A stretch of 64,000 nucleotides of DNA from Granulicella pectinivorans (GTDB lineage Bacteria > Acidobacteriota > Terriglobia > Terriglobales > Acidobacteriaceae), in assembly GCF_900114625.1 (NCBI RefSeq), contig NZ_FOZL01000001.1, positions 4,092,001 to 4,156,000 on the forward strand. The letters are read 5' to 3'. Below, piece after piece: positions 1 to 7,945 of this stretch. The notes beneath the pieces are model-generated. The model saw only the letters and a list, made by a program, of their open reading frames with translations, made no database searches and was not told the origin of the DNA. The position numbers and the translations under genes were made by a program. Each line of letters opens with the position of its first letter. Within the stretch, counting starts at the first letter, position 1.

Positions 1-1
1 T

Positions 2-661
2 CTTGCGGCGCGCGTGCTGGGAGAGCCGCAGGTGGATCGCGCGATTGCGTTTGAGGCTGCCGCGGATGAGGCAAAGGGCGAGGCTGCGGAGCCGGAGGTG
101 GTGAGCCGGCATGTGCAGAAGACGTTTGGACTGCTGACGGCCGCGGTGTTGTATGGATCGTCGCTGGGTGGGATTTTCGGGCTGGTGTTCGCGTATGCGC
201 ATGGGCGGTTTGGGCCACGGAGGCCGCGGGCTCTGGCTGCGCTGCTTGCTGTGGCGGGGTTCGTCACGGTGTCGTTTGTGCCGAGTTTGAAGTATCCGGC
301 GGATCCTCCGGCGGTTGGTAATCCCGAAACAATTGGTGTGAGAACCACGGCGTTTTTCCTGATGATCGCGATCTCGATTTTAGGGATGGTGCTGGCGACG
401 AAGGTGAGCCGGGTTGCGGCGCGGCGCTTTGGGGCTTGGAACGCAGGGCTTGTGGGGGCGGCGTTTTATGTTGGGCTCGTGGGCGTGGTTGGTTATTTTC
501 TGCCGACGATCGATGAGGTTCCGGTGGGGTTTCCGGCCGATCTTCTGTGGCGTTTTCGGCTTGCGTCGTGGGCGTTACAGGTGGTGCTGTGGGGTGCGAT
601 CGGGTTGTTGTTCGGGTGGCTTACGGAGCGGGATGCACGATGGTCCGGTGCGATGGTCTGA
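2..661 (+). CDS. cbtA: CbtA-family cobalt uptake protein, 5' end outside window
   Basis: The reading frame is open to the window edge and the visible part begins with ARVLGEPQVDRAIAFE, a stretch that lies after the first membrane helix in CbtA proteins, so the true start is probably upstream of the window. Five hydrophobic segments follow (roughly residues 40-62, 72-92, 108-128, 142-164 and 180-205), with the family-like loop PADPPAVGNPETIG between the second and third. CbtA proteins are predicted cobalt permeases found with B12 genes, usually beside a small His-rich CbtB, which would be upstream and is not seen here. The gene ends about 30 bases before a cobalamin riboswitch that serves the next unit, so its own control must lie outside the window. 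The family call rests on the loop motif and context; transport of cobalt is known for the family, not shown here. Confidence 0.82.
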   Translation, partial: LAARVLGEPQVDRAIAFEAAADEAKGEAAEPEVVSRHVQKTFGLLTAAVLYGSSLGGIFGLVFAYAHGRFGPRRPRALAALLAVAGFVTVSFVPSLKYPADPPAVGNPETIGVRTTAFFLMIAISILGMVLATKVSRVAARRFGAWNAGLVGAAFYVGLVGVVGYFLPTIDEVPVGFPADLLWRFRLASWALQVVLWGAIGLLFGWLTERDARWSGAMV

Positions 662-690
662 CGGCGGTCGCAGGATGCAGCGTGAGACAA

Positions 691-862
691 TGGGTCAGAC
701 CCACGGTGCCCATGAGGGCTTAAAAGGGAAGTCCGGTGCGATACCGGCGCGGTCCCGCCACTGTAAACAAAGAGACGCTGCCTGCGTTACCACTCGGTTG
801 CACCGGGGAAGGAAGGCAGTCCGGTACGATGTGCCGCTTTGAGTCAGGAGACCTGCCAGGGT
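691..862 (+). promoter_or_regulatory. Cobalamin riboswitch 1, upstream of btuF-btuD-btuC-cobN-chlID
   Basis: The stretch carries the conserved cobalamin-aptamer blocks in order: AAAAGGGAAGTCCGGTG near 722, CCCGCCACTGTAA at 754-766, and GAGTCAGGAGACCTGCC at 841-857. A perfect short palindrome TGGGTCAGACCCA (691-703) opens the element. It sits between cbtA and btuF on the plus strand and should repress the transport and cobaltochelatase operon when adenosylcobalamin is plentiful. No clear terminator with a U tract follows, so control at translation of btuF is possible; this is inference. Confidence 0.93.
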
Positions 863-934
863 TCATGTTGCAACGTTCTGCGGAGAACAGACGCCTTGCG
901 CCCTATAGCCGGTACGTTCCACCCCAATTCGCGT

Positions 935-1825
935 GTGTTCCCTTCCCTTTCGCGGCGAGCCTTTGCGTGTTCGCTGGTTGGCTTGATTGCCACGATGCGG
1001 CTGGATGCGCAACAGCATCGGCGGATCGTCTCCACGGCGCCGAGCATTACGGAGGCGCTGTTTGCGCTTGGGCTGGGTGACCAGGTGGTGGGCGTGTCGC
1101 GGTACTGCAACTATCCGGCACAGGTGGAGAAGCTGCCCAAGGTTGGCACGTATATGAAGCCGGATGTGGAAGCGATCGCTCGACTGGCTCCCGATCTGAT
1201 TGTGTTACAAACCGCCTCCGCGGTGCTGACGGAGAGGCTGAAGGCGATGCGGATGACGTATGTCGAGGTTCCGCATGGGACGCTGGAGGATGTCTATACG
1301 GGGATTCGCCTGATTGCGAACGCCGCGGCTGTGGCGGATCGAGCGGTGGCGCTGATCGGGAAGATACAGGGGGAGTTGGCGAAGATTCAGGCGAAGGCAC
1401 GGGTGTTGTCCTCGCCGCGTGTTGCGGTGGTTGTAGACCGGAGGCAGGGCACGCTGGGCGACCTGACGGCGATTGGGCCGGACAATTATCTGAATGAGAT
1501 TCTGGGGATCGCGGGCGGGACGAATGTGTTCGCGAAGGCTGGGCTGCCGCGCTATCCGCATCTCTCGCTCGAGGCGATTGTGCGGGAGAACCCGGATGTG
1601 ATCTTCGATTTGAGCAGCACGCAGGACAGCGAGGCGATGCGCGAACAGGCGCGGCCTGCGGTGCTGGCGCTGTGGGCGCAGCATGCGGGGCTCAAGGCTG
1701 CCGCGAGCGGTCATGTTTACTTCGGGACTTCGAATGCGTTGCTTGTGCCGGGGCCGCGTGCACCGGAAGCCGCGCAGTTGTTGTTCGATTTTATGCATGG
1801 CGTGGATGGGAGAAACAAGCGGTGA
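935..1825 (+). CDS. btuF: BtuF-like cobalamin/corrinoid substrate-binding protein, Tat-like signal
   Basis: This is a periplasmic binding protein of the helical-backbone metal receptor family. The motif RRIVSTAPSITEALFALG near the mature N terminus, the RYCNYPAQVEKLPKVGTYM segment and the C-terminal APEAAQLLFDFMHG are typical of BtuF/FhuD-like proteins, and the gene lies directly before an ABC ATPase and a permease. I chose the GTG start because it yields a signal peptide beginning VFPSLSRRAFACSLVG with a twin-arginine-like SRRAF motif and a hydrophobic core; no lipobox is visible. The frame is open further upstream to a TTG inside the riboswitch, which would give an unlikely Cys/Arg-rich extension. 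No good ribosome-binding site precedes the chosen GTG. Corrinoid binding is inferred from the riboswitch and neighbours. The stop overlaps the next start (GTGA). Confidence 0.85.
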   Translation: MFPSLSRRAFACSLVGLIATMRLDAQQHRRIVSTAPSITEALFALGLGDQVVGVSRYCNYPAQVEKLPKVGTYMKPDVEAIARLAPDLIVLQTASAVLTERLKAMRMTYVEVPHGTLEDVYTGIRLIANAAAVADRAVALIGKIQGELAKIQAKARVLSSPRVAVVVDRRQGTLGDLTAIGPDNYLNEILGIAGGTNVFAKAGLPRYPHLSLEAIVRENPDVIFDLSSTQDSEAMREQARPAVLALWAQHAGLKAAASGHVYFGTSNALLVPGPRAPEAAQLLFDFMHGVDGRNKR

Positions 1826-2589
1826 AGGATGTGCTGGCGATCGACGGCCTGAGCTTCTCGCATGGCAAACGGCAGGTGCTGCGGAATGCTACGTTTCGTG
1901 CGCAGCCGGGGGAGTTTCTCGCGCTGCTGGGTGTCAATGGAGTGGGCAAGAGTACGTTGCTGGATATTCTGGCGGGGCTGCGTGAGCCGGATGGCGGCAC
2001 GGTGGAGATTGATGGGCGTGCGCAGAGGGCATGGGGTGAGCGTGAGCTGGCGCAAAGGGTGAGCCATCTGCCGCAGGCGATCCATGCGGACCTGCCGTTT
2101 ACCGCGGAACAACTGGTTGCGATGGGAAGGTATCCGCATACGGACCGGTGGTTCGAGTCGGAGGAAGATCACAGGCTGATTCAGGCAGCAATGGAGAGGA
2201 CGCATTGCTGGCATCATCGGCAGAGGACGTTCGGAACGCTGAGCGGCGGAGAGCGGCAGCGGGTGCTGCTGGCTGCGTGCCTGGCGCAGGGCGCGTCTAC
2301 GTTGTTGCTGGATGAGCCTTCTACGTTTCTCGATATCGAGCAGCAGTTGCATTGCTTCAGCGTGCTGCGCGAGGAGGCGCGAAGGGACAAGGTTTGTATC
2401 GCGGCTACGCATGACCTGAACCTTGCGCTGACGCATTGCACGCGGTTGCTTGTTCTGTCGGAGGGCGTGATCGCGTATGACCTTCTGTCGTCCGAGGCGC
2501 AACGCGATCAGGCTTGGCTGAGGCTGTTTTCGTCGCGGCTTCGGATCGACAGTACATCGGCGGGGACGCCGTGGGTCTGGTATCAATGA
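1822..2589 (+). CDS. btuD: Cobalamin ABC transporter ATPase (BtuD/FecE type)
   Basis: This 255-residue ABC ATPase energises corrinoid import. Walker A is GVNGVGKST (residues 37-45), the signature is LSGGERQR, and Walker B with the catalytic Glu is TLLLDEPS; a switch histidine follows in AATHDLNL. Length and motifs match FecE/BtuD-type iron/B12 importers. I place the start at a GTG that overlaps the btuF stop (GTGA), since the upstream extension of the frame merely shadows btuF. Its own stop overlaps the permease start (ATGA), so btuF, btuD and btuC are translationally coupled. The substrate is assigned from the riboswitch, not from the ATPase itself. Confidence 0.9.
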   Translation: MKDVLAIDGLSFSHGKRQVLRNATFRAQPGEFLALLGVNGVGKSTLLDILAGLREPDGGTVEIDGRAQRAWGERELAQRVSHLPQAIHADLPFTAEQLVAMGRYPHTDRWFESEEDHRLIQAAMERTHCWHHRQRTFGTLSGGERQRVLLAACLAQGASTLLLDEPSTFLDIEQQLHCFSVLREEARRDKVCIAATHDLNLALTHCTRLLVLSEGVIAYDLLSSEAQRDQAWLRLFSSRLRIDSTSAGTPWVWYQ

Positions 2590-3578
2590 AGACTTCGCGG
2601 GAGAGATCGAGTCTCGGTGTGTCGCTTCTGGTGTTTGTGGTGGCCGCGTTGGTGTTGCCGTGGATCGGTGCGGGACCGATCAGCCTCGCGCATGTGCTGC
2701 ATCGCGAGGGGCCGGACTACGACATTCTCGTGCAGCTTCGGGTGACGCGCACGCTGCTGGCCTTGCTGGCGGGCGGTGCGCTGTCGCTGGCGGGTTCGCT
2801 GTTTCAGGCGATGCTGCGCGATGCGCTTGCGACGCCGTATACGCTGGGAATTACCGGGGGCGCTTCGCTGGGGGCGGTCGCGGTGATTGCGGGTGGGTGG
2901 CCGGTGATCTGGGGCATTCCAGGCACGTGGTTCGGGGCGCTCGCGGGAGCGTTTGTGGTGCTTGGTCTGGTGATCGGCGGATCTTTGCGCGGACGCCGGA
3001 TCTCGGCGTTCAGCATGCTGTTGACAGGCATTGCGATCAACAGTGTGTGTGCGGCCTGCATCATCATCCTGGGAAGTTATTCGGGGATGTCGCGCTCGTT
3101 CTCGATTGCGCACTGGTTGATTGGGAGTATCGATTCGATCAGCTACGCTTCGCTGGCGGTGCTCGCTGCGATTGTGTTTGTTCTGGGTGTGTTCATCCTG
3201 ACCCAGGCACGCAACTGGAACCTGCTCGCGGTGGGAGAGCAGTGGGCTGCGTCGCGTGGGCTGCGGGTGGCGCGCGTGATGCGGAGCGGATATATCGCCG
3301 GCTCGATTCTGGTTGCGGCGGCGATCGCTTTGACGGGACCGATCGGCTTTGTGGGTTTGATTGTGCCGCATCTTGTGCGGCGAAGGGTAAGTGCCGACCA
3401 CCGCATCCTGTTGCCTTGCGTGTTCCTGCTGGGCGGCGCTTTTCTTGCGTTGTGCGATGCGCTTGGACGGAGCGTGATCGCTCCGGTGGAGGTACCGGCC
3501 GGGGCTGTGCTGGCATTGCTTGGCGGGCCATACCTGGTGTGGGTCGTACGGCAGAGAAAACCATTGGAGGAAGCATAG
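2586..3578 (+). CDS. btuC: Cobalamin ABC transporter permease (FecCD/BtuC family)
   Basis: This 330-residue FecCD-family permease is the inner-membrane channel of the first corrinoid importer. It shows about nine to ten hydrophobic helices, the family-typical LAGGALSLAGSLFQAMLRD segment after the first arginine-rich loop, the ATPase-coupling region GFVGLIVPHLVRR, and the C-terminal GRSVIAPVEVPAGAVLALLGGP. The ATG overlaps the preceding stop (ATGA). A Shine-Dalgarno GGAGG for the next gene lies inside its last codons. With btuF and btuD it makes a complete importer; a second, partly separated set exists at 15.3-20.8 kb. Confidence 0.9.
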   Translation: MKTSRERSSLGVSLLVFVVAALVLPWIGAGPISLAHVLHREGPDYDILVQLRVTRTLLALLAGGALSLAGSLFQAMLRDALATPYTLGITGGASLGAVAVIAGGWPVIWGIPGTWFGALAGAFVVLGLVIGGSLRGRRISAFSMLLTGIAINSVCAACIIILGSYSGMSRSFSIAHWLIGSIDSISYASLAVLAAIVFVLGVFILTQARNWNLLAVGEQWAASRGLRVARVMRSGYIAGSILVAAAIALTGPIGFVGLIVPHLVRRRVSADHRILLPCVFLLGGAFLALCDALGRSVIAPVEVPAGAVLALLGGPYLVWVVRQRKPLEEA

Positions 3579-3580
3579 CC

Positions 3581-6500
3581 ATGTCGACACAGCATCGCCA
3601 GCGCGTGATTCGGGCGGATGGACGCGCCTTCAACATCGTGCAGCACAGAGCCCACCTTACGTATTGCTACACGGGATGCTGCTGCGGCATCACGGAGCGC
3701 GGATATGCGGCTGTGCCGGTGGATGTGTATACGGAGGAGTGGCTGCGGCGCAAGATGCGACAGGATGTTCACCTGACCAAGGGCGGATGTCTTGGACCGT
3801 GTGCCCTGGCGAATGTGGTGAGTCTTGTGTTCGACGGCAAGAGCATCTGGTTTCATTCAGTGAACAGCGCGTGGCAGGTGCGGCAGATCTTCGAGTATGT
3901 GGACTCGATGCTGAAGGCGGATCGCTTTCTGCAGCCACCGTCGGAGCTGAGTGAGTATGTCTTCAACTACTACGACTGGGATGTGCGGCTGCCGAGCGCG
4001 GCGGAGTCCATAACGACGCTGGAGGTGGTGAAGCCGCATGGCGCCATCATGCTGCTGTCGCATGCGGATACGGATCTGCTGACGTTGATGAAGGCCGCTG
4101 AGACGATGCCGGAAGAGCTGAAGGTGAGTGGGTTCTCGCTGAACGCACTGCGCACCGAAGATCAGATGCATGTGCTGATCACGGGAGAGATGAGCAAGGC
4201 CAAGGTGATCGTGGTGCGTTGCCATGGGCCGTTGCATTGTATCCCGGGATTCGACCGGCTGAAGGCAACGTGCGCGACGCGCGGTCAGTCGCTGGTGCTG
4301 GTGAGTGGATGCGGAGAGAACACTACGGAGTTCTCGGAGACCATTCATACGCCGCTCGACGTGATGCAGACTGCGGCGTCTTACCTGGATCTGGGTGGCG
4401 CGGCCAACTTCGGGGAGTTGTTCCGATTTCTCTCCGACCGGTTGATGCTGACTGGATATGGCTATGCCGCGGCGAGTGCGATGCCGGAGCATGGGATCTA
4501 TCTTCCGGAGACGGAGGGCGCGACGTTCGAAGACTGGCAGAGGCAGGCGGACCCTGCGAAGCCCACGGCCGCGGTGTTGTTCTATCGCGCGCATCGCATG
4601 AGCGGCAACACCAACTTTATCGATGCGATGACGGCGGCACTGGAGAGCCAAGGTCTGAACGCGCTTTGTGTCTTCACTTCGAGCCTGAAGGCGCTAGAGG
4701 ATGGTCGGCCCGCAGTGTTTCGGTTGATTGAAGGACGCACGGATGTTCTGGTTTCGACGCTCTCATTTGCGCTGGGTGAGGTGAACACGGGCTCGGTGAC
4801 GGATGCGGGGGATGGTGTTGGTGCGTTTGACGCGCTGGGAATACCGGTGGTGCAGGCCATTGCGAGCGGCATGCCGAGGGGCGCGTGGGAAGGGTCGCGG
4901 CGGGGACTGAACGCCCTGGATACGGCGGTGAATGTTGCGATTCCGGAGTTCGATGGACGCATTATCAGTGTGCCGGTTTCGTTCAAGGAACGGAGTGCCG
5001 CAGGTGCGGAACATCTGTATGTGGCGCACGCGGATCGAGTGAAGCGAGTGGCTGGAATTGCTGCGCGGCTTGCTGCGTTGCGCAGGACGCCAAATCGCGA
5101 CAAACGGATTGCGTTTGTGCTGACCAACTCTGCCGCGAAGGCTGCGCAGGTGGGTGGTGCGGTTGGGCTTGATTCGGCGGCGAGTCTGCTGACAACTTTG
5201 AGAGCGATGCGGGCGCGGCGCTATAGCATCGCGGCTTTGCCCGATACGTCGGATGCACTGATGCAGGACCTGTTGCGGCGAGGGACGTACGACGATATGT
5301 ATCCGCTGGACCCTGCGCGGGCGCAACGCTTCTCGCGGACGGGCTATCGCGCAGTCTTCACGAAGTTTCCGGAGAAGGCCGGCCGCAGGATGCAGGACTT
5401 CTGGGGACAGCCACAAGATCGCGGTCCAAGTATTTTGCCGGCGAAGAAGACGGATAAGAAGCTGCTGCCTACGATCGGTGGCAAGGTCGTTTCGATCGAC
5501 CAGGAAGAGCCGTGGGGAGACGACCGCGACTATTTGTTCGCTGCGATGGAGTTGGGCAATGCATTGATTGCGTTGCAGCCTCCGCGTGGCTATGGCATCG
5601 ATCCGGATGCGATCTATCACACGCCCGATCTTCCACCGACGCACCACTATGCGGCGTTCTACCGATGGCTTGCGACGCCGCAGGCCGATGGCGGGTGGGG
5701 GGCGGATGCGATCGTCCATATGGGCAAGCATGGAACGCTGGAGTGGTTGCCGGGCAAAGGGATTGGACTCTCCGGGGAGTGCTATCCGGATCTGTTGCTG
5801 GGCGATCTGCCGCTGGTGTATCCGTTTATCTTGAACGATCCGGGTGAAGGCAGTCAGTCGAAGCGGCGTGCGCATGCGGTAGTGGTGGACCATATGACGC
5901 CGCCGATGACAACCGCGGAGACGTATGGTGCGCTCGCGGAGTTGAACCAGCTCGTGAACGAATACTATGCAGTGGAGAAGCTGGATCCGGCGAAGCTGCC
6001 TTATCTGCAACAGCAGATCTGGGAGCTGGTGGAACGGACGAATCTGAAGGCCGATCTCGATATGAAGACCATGCTGACGCGGGAGCGTGGGGATCATACG
6101 CATGAGTGGGATGATGCGCTGACACCGGAGGGTGTGCCTACGACGCTGGCGTCGATGACGGGCAATGAGGTCGCGCATCTGATTGAAGATCTCGATGGCT
6201 ATCTCTGCGAGCTTGGCATGGCGCAGATACGCGATGGTCTGCACATCCTGGGGCAGATGCCTCCCATGCCAGAGATGCTGCGTTCGTTGACGCGGCTGGC
6301 GAACATCAACGTGCCGAGTCTGCAGGCGAGCCTGGCTACGGCGTTTGGGTTTGATCTTGCGAGCCTGCTGGATGCACCGGGAGAGCGGCTTGAGGAAGAC
6401 AGGCAGCTTCTTGGTGTTACGTGCTACACGCATGCCGATGTGCTTGAGACGCTGGATCGCGCTGCGCTGGATCTGTTCACGATGCTGGAGACACTTGGGT

Positions 6501-7945
6501 TTCGTGCCGAGGCGATCGAAGAGGTGCAGCGTGCAGTGATTGGGTTGGCGACGGCGGAGATGACAGCGGCGCTCCAGTTCGCGTGTGTGGAGCTGGTGGC
6601 GAAGCTCGAACAGACGGGCGATGAGATTGAACATTTACTGGATGCGCTGGAGGGCAAGTATGTGCCGGCGGGGCCAGCGGGAGCGCCGACGCGTGGGATG
6701 GCGCATGTGTTGCCCACGGGACGCAACTTCTATGCGGTCGATCCGCGTGCTTTGCCTTCGCAGGCAGCCTGGCGGGTGGGACAACAGTTGGCCCATGAAG
6801 CCGTTGAGCGCTTTCGCGCCGAAGAGGGCAGCTATCCGGAGATGATGGGGTTGAGCGTGTGGGGAACGTCGCAGATGCGGACGCATGGAGACGATGTTGC
6901 CGAAGCGTTCGCGCTGCTTGGAGTGCGGCCGGTGTGGAGTTCGCAATCGCGAAGGCTGGAGAGCGTTGCGGTGATTCCTCTGGGTGAGCTGGGGCGTCCG
7001 CGCATCGACGTTACGCTACGGATCAGCGGATTCTTTCGCGATGCGTTTCCGCATCTGATCGAGCTGTTCGATGAGGCTGTCGGCATGGTGGTTGAGCTGG
7101 ATGAACCGCTCGACCAGAACTTTCCGCGGAAGCATTACCTTGCCGACCTGGCCAAGCACCATACGATGCCGGATCATGAGGCGCAGGCACAGGCGCGGTA
7201 TCGCATCTTCGGGTCGAAGCCAGGATCGTATGGGGCGGGGATACTGCCGCTGATGGAGACCGGCAACTGGAAGAACGATGACGACCTTGCGCGGGCGTTT
7301 CTTGCTTGGGGCGGCTATGCCTATGGCAAAGGAACCGAGGGTGTGGACGCGCAGCCTGTGTTCACGGAACGCCTGAAGTCAATTCAGGTTGCGCTGCATA
7401 ACCAGGACAATCGAGAGCATGACATCTTCGACTCGGACGACTACTTCCAGTTTCATGGAGGCATGGTCGCTTCGATCCGGGCACTTACGGGGAATCAACC
7501 CAAGGCCTACTTTGGGGATAGCTCCCGTCCTGAGTCGGCGCAGGTGAGGGACCTGAAGGAAGAGGCGCTGCGGGTGTATCGATCGCGTGTGGTGAATCCG
7601 AAGTGGATCGAGAGCATCAAGCGGCATGGATATAAGGGTGGCCTGGAGCTGGCGGCCACCGTCGACTATATTTTTGGCTTCGATGCGACTGCGCATATCG
7701 CTCCGGACTTCGTGTACGAAGGGCTGGCGGAGCATTATGCGCTGGTGCCGGAGATGCGTGCGTTCTTTGAGGCGTCGAATCCGTGGGCTCTCCATGCGAT
7801 TGCGGAACGATTGCTGGAGGCGGCGCGGCGTGAGTTGTGGGAGGCGCCTGCCGCGGAGACGCTCGAGAAGCTGCGGGGGATTTTGCTCGATACAGAGACG
7901 CTGCTTGAAGAGCAGGGCGAGCGTCGACGAGAGGCGGTTCTATGA
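3581..7945 (+). CDS. cobN: Ferredoxin-CobN fusion: cobaltochelatase large subunit
   Basis: CobN is the large subunit of the ATP-dependent cobaltochelatase that inserts cobalt into hydrogenobyrinic acid a,c-diamide. The 1454-residue protein starts at an ATG with GGAGG 11 bases upstream. Residues 1 to about 110 are not CobN: they form a thioredoxin-like [2Fe-2S] ferredoxin domain with cysteines in TYCYTGCCCG and KGGCLGPCALANV. CobN proper starts around residue 140 (AIMLLSHADTDLL) and contains the CobN/BchH-type motif IVHMGKHGTLEWLPGK near residue 710. The frame is open for a further 307 codons upstream, but those shadow btuC in another frame. The stop overlaps chlID (ATGA), its predicted AAA+ partner. 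The fused ferredoxin might sense redox state or pass electrons to the metal centre; this is inference. The riboswitch argues against a magnesium chelatase BchH role. Confidence 0.93.
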   Translation: MSTQHRQRVIRADGRAFNIVQHRAHLTYCYTGCCCGITERGYAAVPVDVYTEEWLRRKMRQDVHLTKGGCLGPCALANVVSLVFDGKSIWFHSVNSAWQVRQIFEYVDSMLKADRFLQPPSELSEYVFNYYDWDVRLPSAAESITTLEVVKPHGAIMLLSHADTDLLTLMKAAETMPEELKVSGFSLNALRTEDQMHVLITGEMSKAKVIVVRCHGPLHCIPGFDRLKATCATRGQSLVLVSGCGENTTEFSETIHTPLDVMQTAASYLDLGGAANFGELFRFLSDRLMLTGYGYAAASAMPEHGIYLPETEGATFEDWQRQADPAKPTAAVLFYRAHRMSGNTNFIDAMTAALESQGLNALCVFTSSLKALEDGRPAVFRLIEGRTDVLVSTLSFALGEVNTGSVTDAGDGVGAFDALGIPVVQAIASGMPRGAWEGSRRGLNALDTAVNVAIPEFDGRIISVPVSFKERSAAGAEHLYVAHADRVKRVAGIAARLAALRRTPNRDKRIAFVLTNSAAKAAQVGGAVGLDSAASLLTTLRAMRARRYSIAALPDTSDALMQDLLRRGTYDDMYPLDPARAQRFSRTGYRAVFTKFPEKAGRRMQDFWGQPQDRGPSILPAKKTDKKLLPTIGGKVVSIDQEEPWGDDRDYLFAAMELGNALIALQPPRGYGIDPDAIYHTPDLPPTHHYAAFYRWLATPQADGGWGADAIVHMGKHGTLEWLPGKGIGLSGECYPDLLLGDLPLVYPFILNDPGEGSQSKRRAHAVVVDHMTPPMTTAETYGALAELNQLVNEYYAVEKLDPAKLPYLQQQIWELVERTNLKADLDMKTMLTRERGDHTHEWDDALTPEGVPTTLASMTGNEVAHLIEDLDGYLCELGMAQIRDGLHILGQMPPMPEMLRSLTRLANINVPSLQASLATAFGFDLASLLDAPGERLEEDRQLLGVTCYTHADVLETLDRAALDLFTMLETLGFRAEAIEEVQRAVIGLATAEMTAALQFACVELVAKLEQTGDEIEHLLDALEGKYVPAGPAGAPTRGMAHVLPTGRNFYAVDPRALPSQAAWRVGQQLAHEAVERFRAEEGSYPEMMGLSVWGTSQMRTHGDDVAEAFALLGVRPVWSSQSRRLESVAVIPLGELGRPRIDVTLRISGFFRDAFPHLIELFDEAVGMVVELDEPLDQNFPRKHYLADLAKHHTMPDHEAQAQARYRIFGSKPGSYGAGILPLMETGNWKNDDDLARAFLAWGGYAYGKGTEGVDAQPVFTERLKSIQVALHNQDNREHDIFDSDDYFQFHGGMVASIRALTGNQPKAYFGDSSRPESAQVRDLKEEALRVYRSRVVNPKWIESIKRHGYKGGLELAATVDYIFGFDATAHIAPDFVYEGLAEHYALVPEMRAFFEASNPWALHAIAERLLEAARRELWEAPAAETLEKLRGILLDTETLLEEQGERRREAVL

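Noticed and set aside
2660..3580. 307-codon upstream extension of the cobN frame
   Set aside because: It overlaps btuC in another frame, and a good ribosome-binding site precedes the ATG at 3581.
4763..6634. 623-codon open frame opposite cobN
   Set aside because: It is Arg/His/Gln-rich and antisense to conserved CobN sequence, so it is a shadow.
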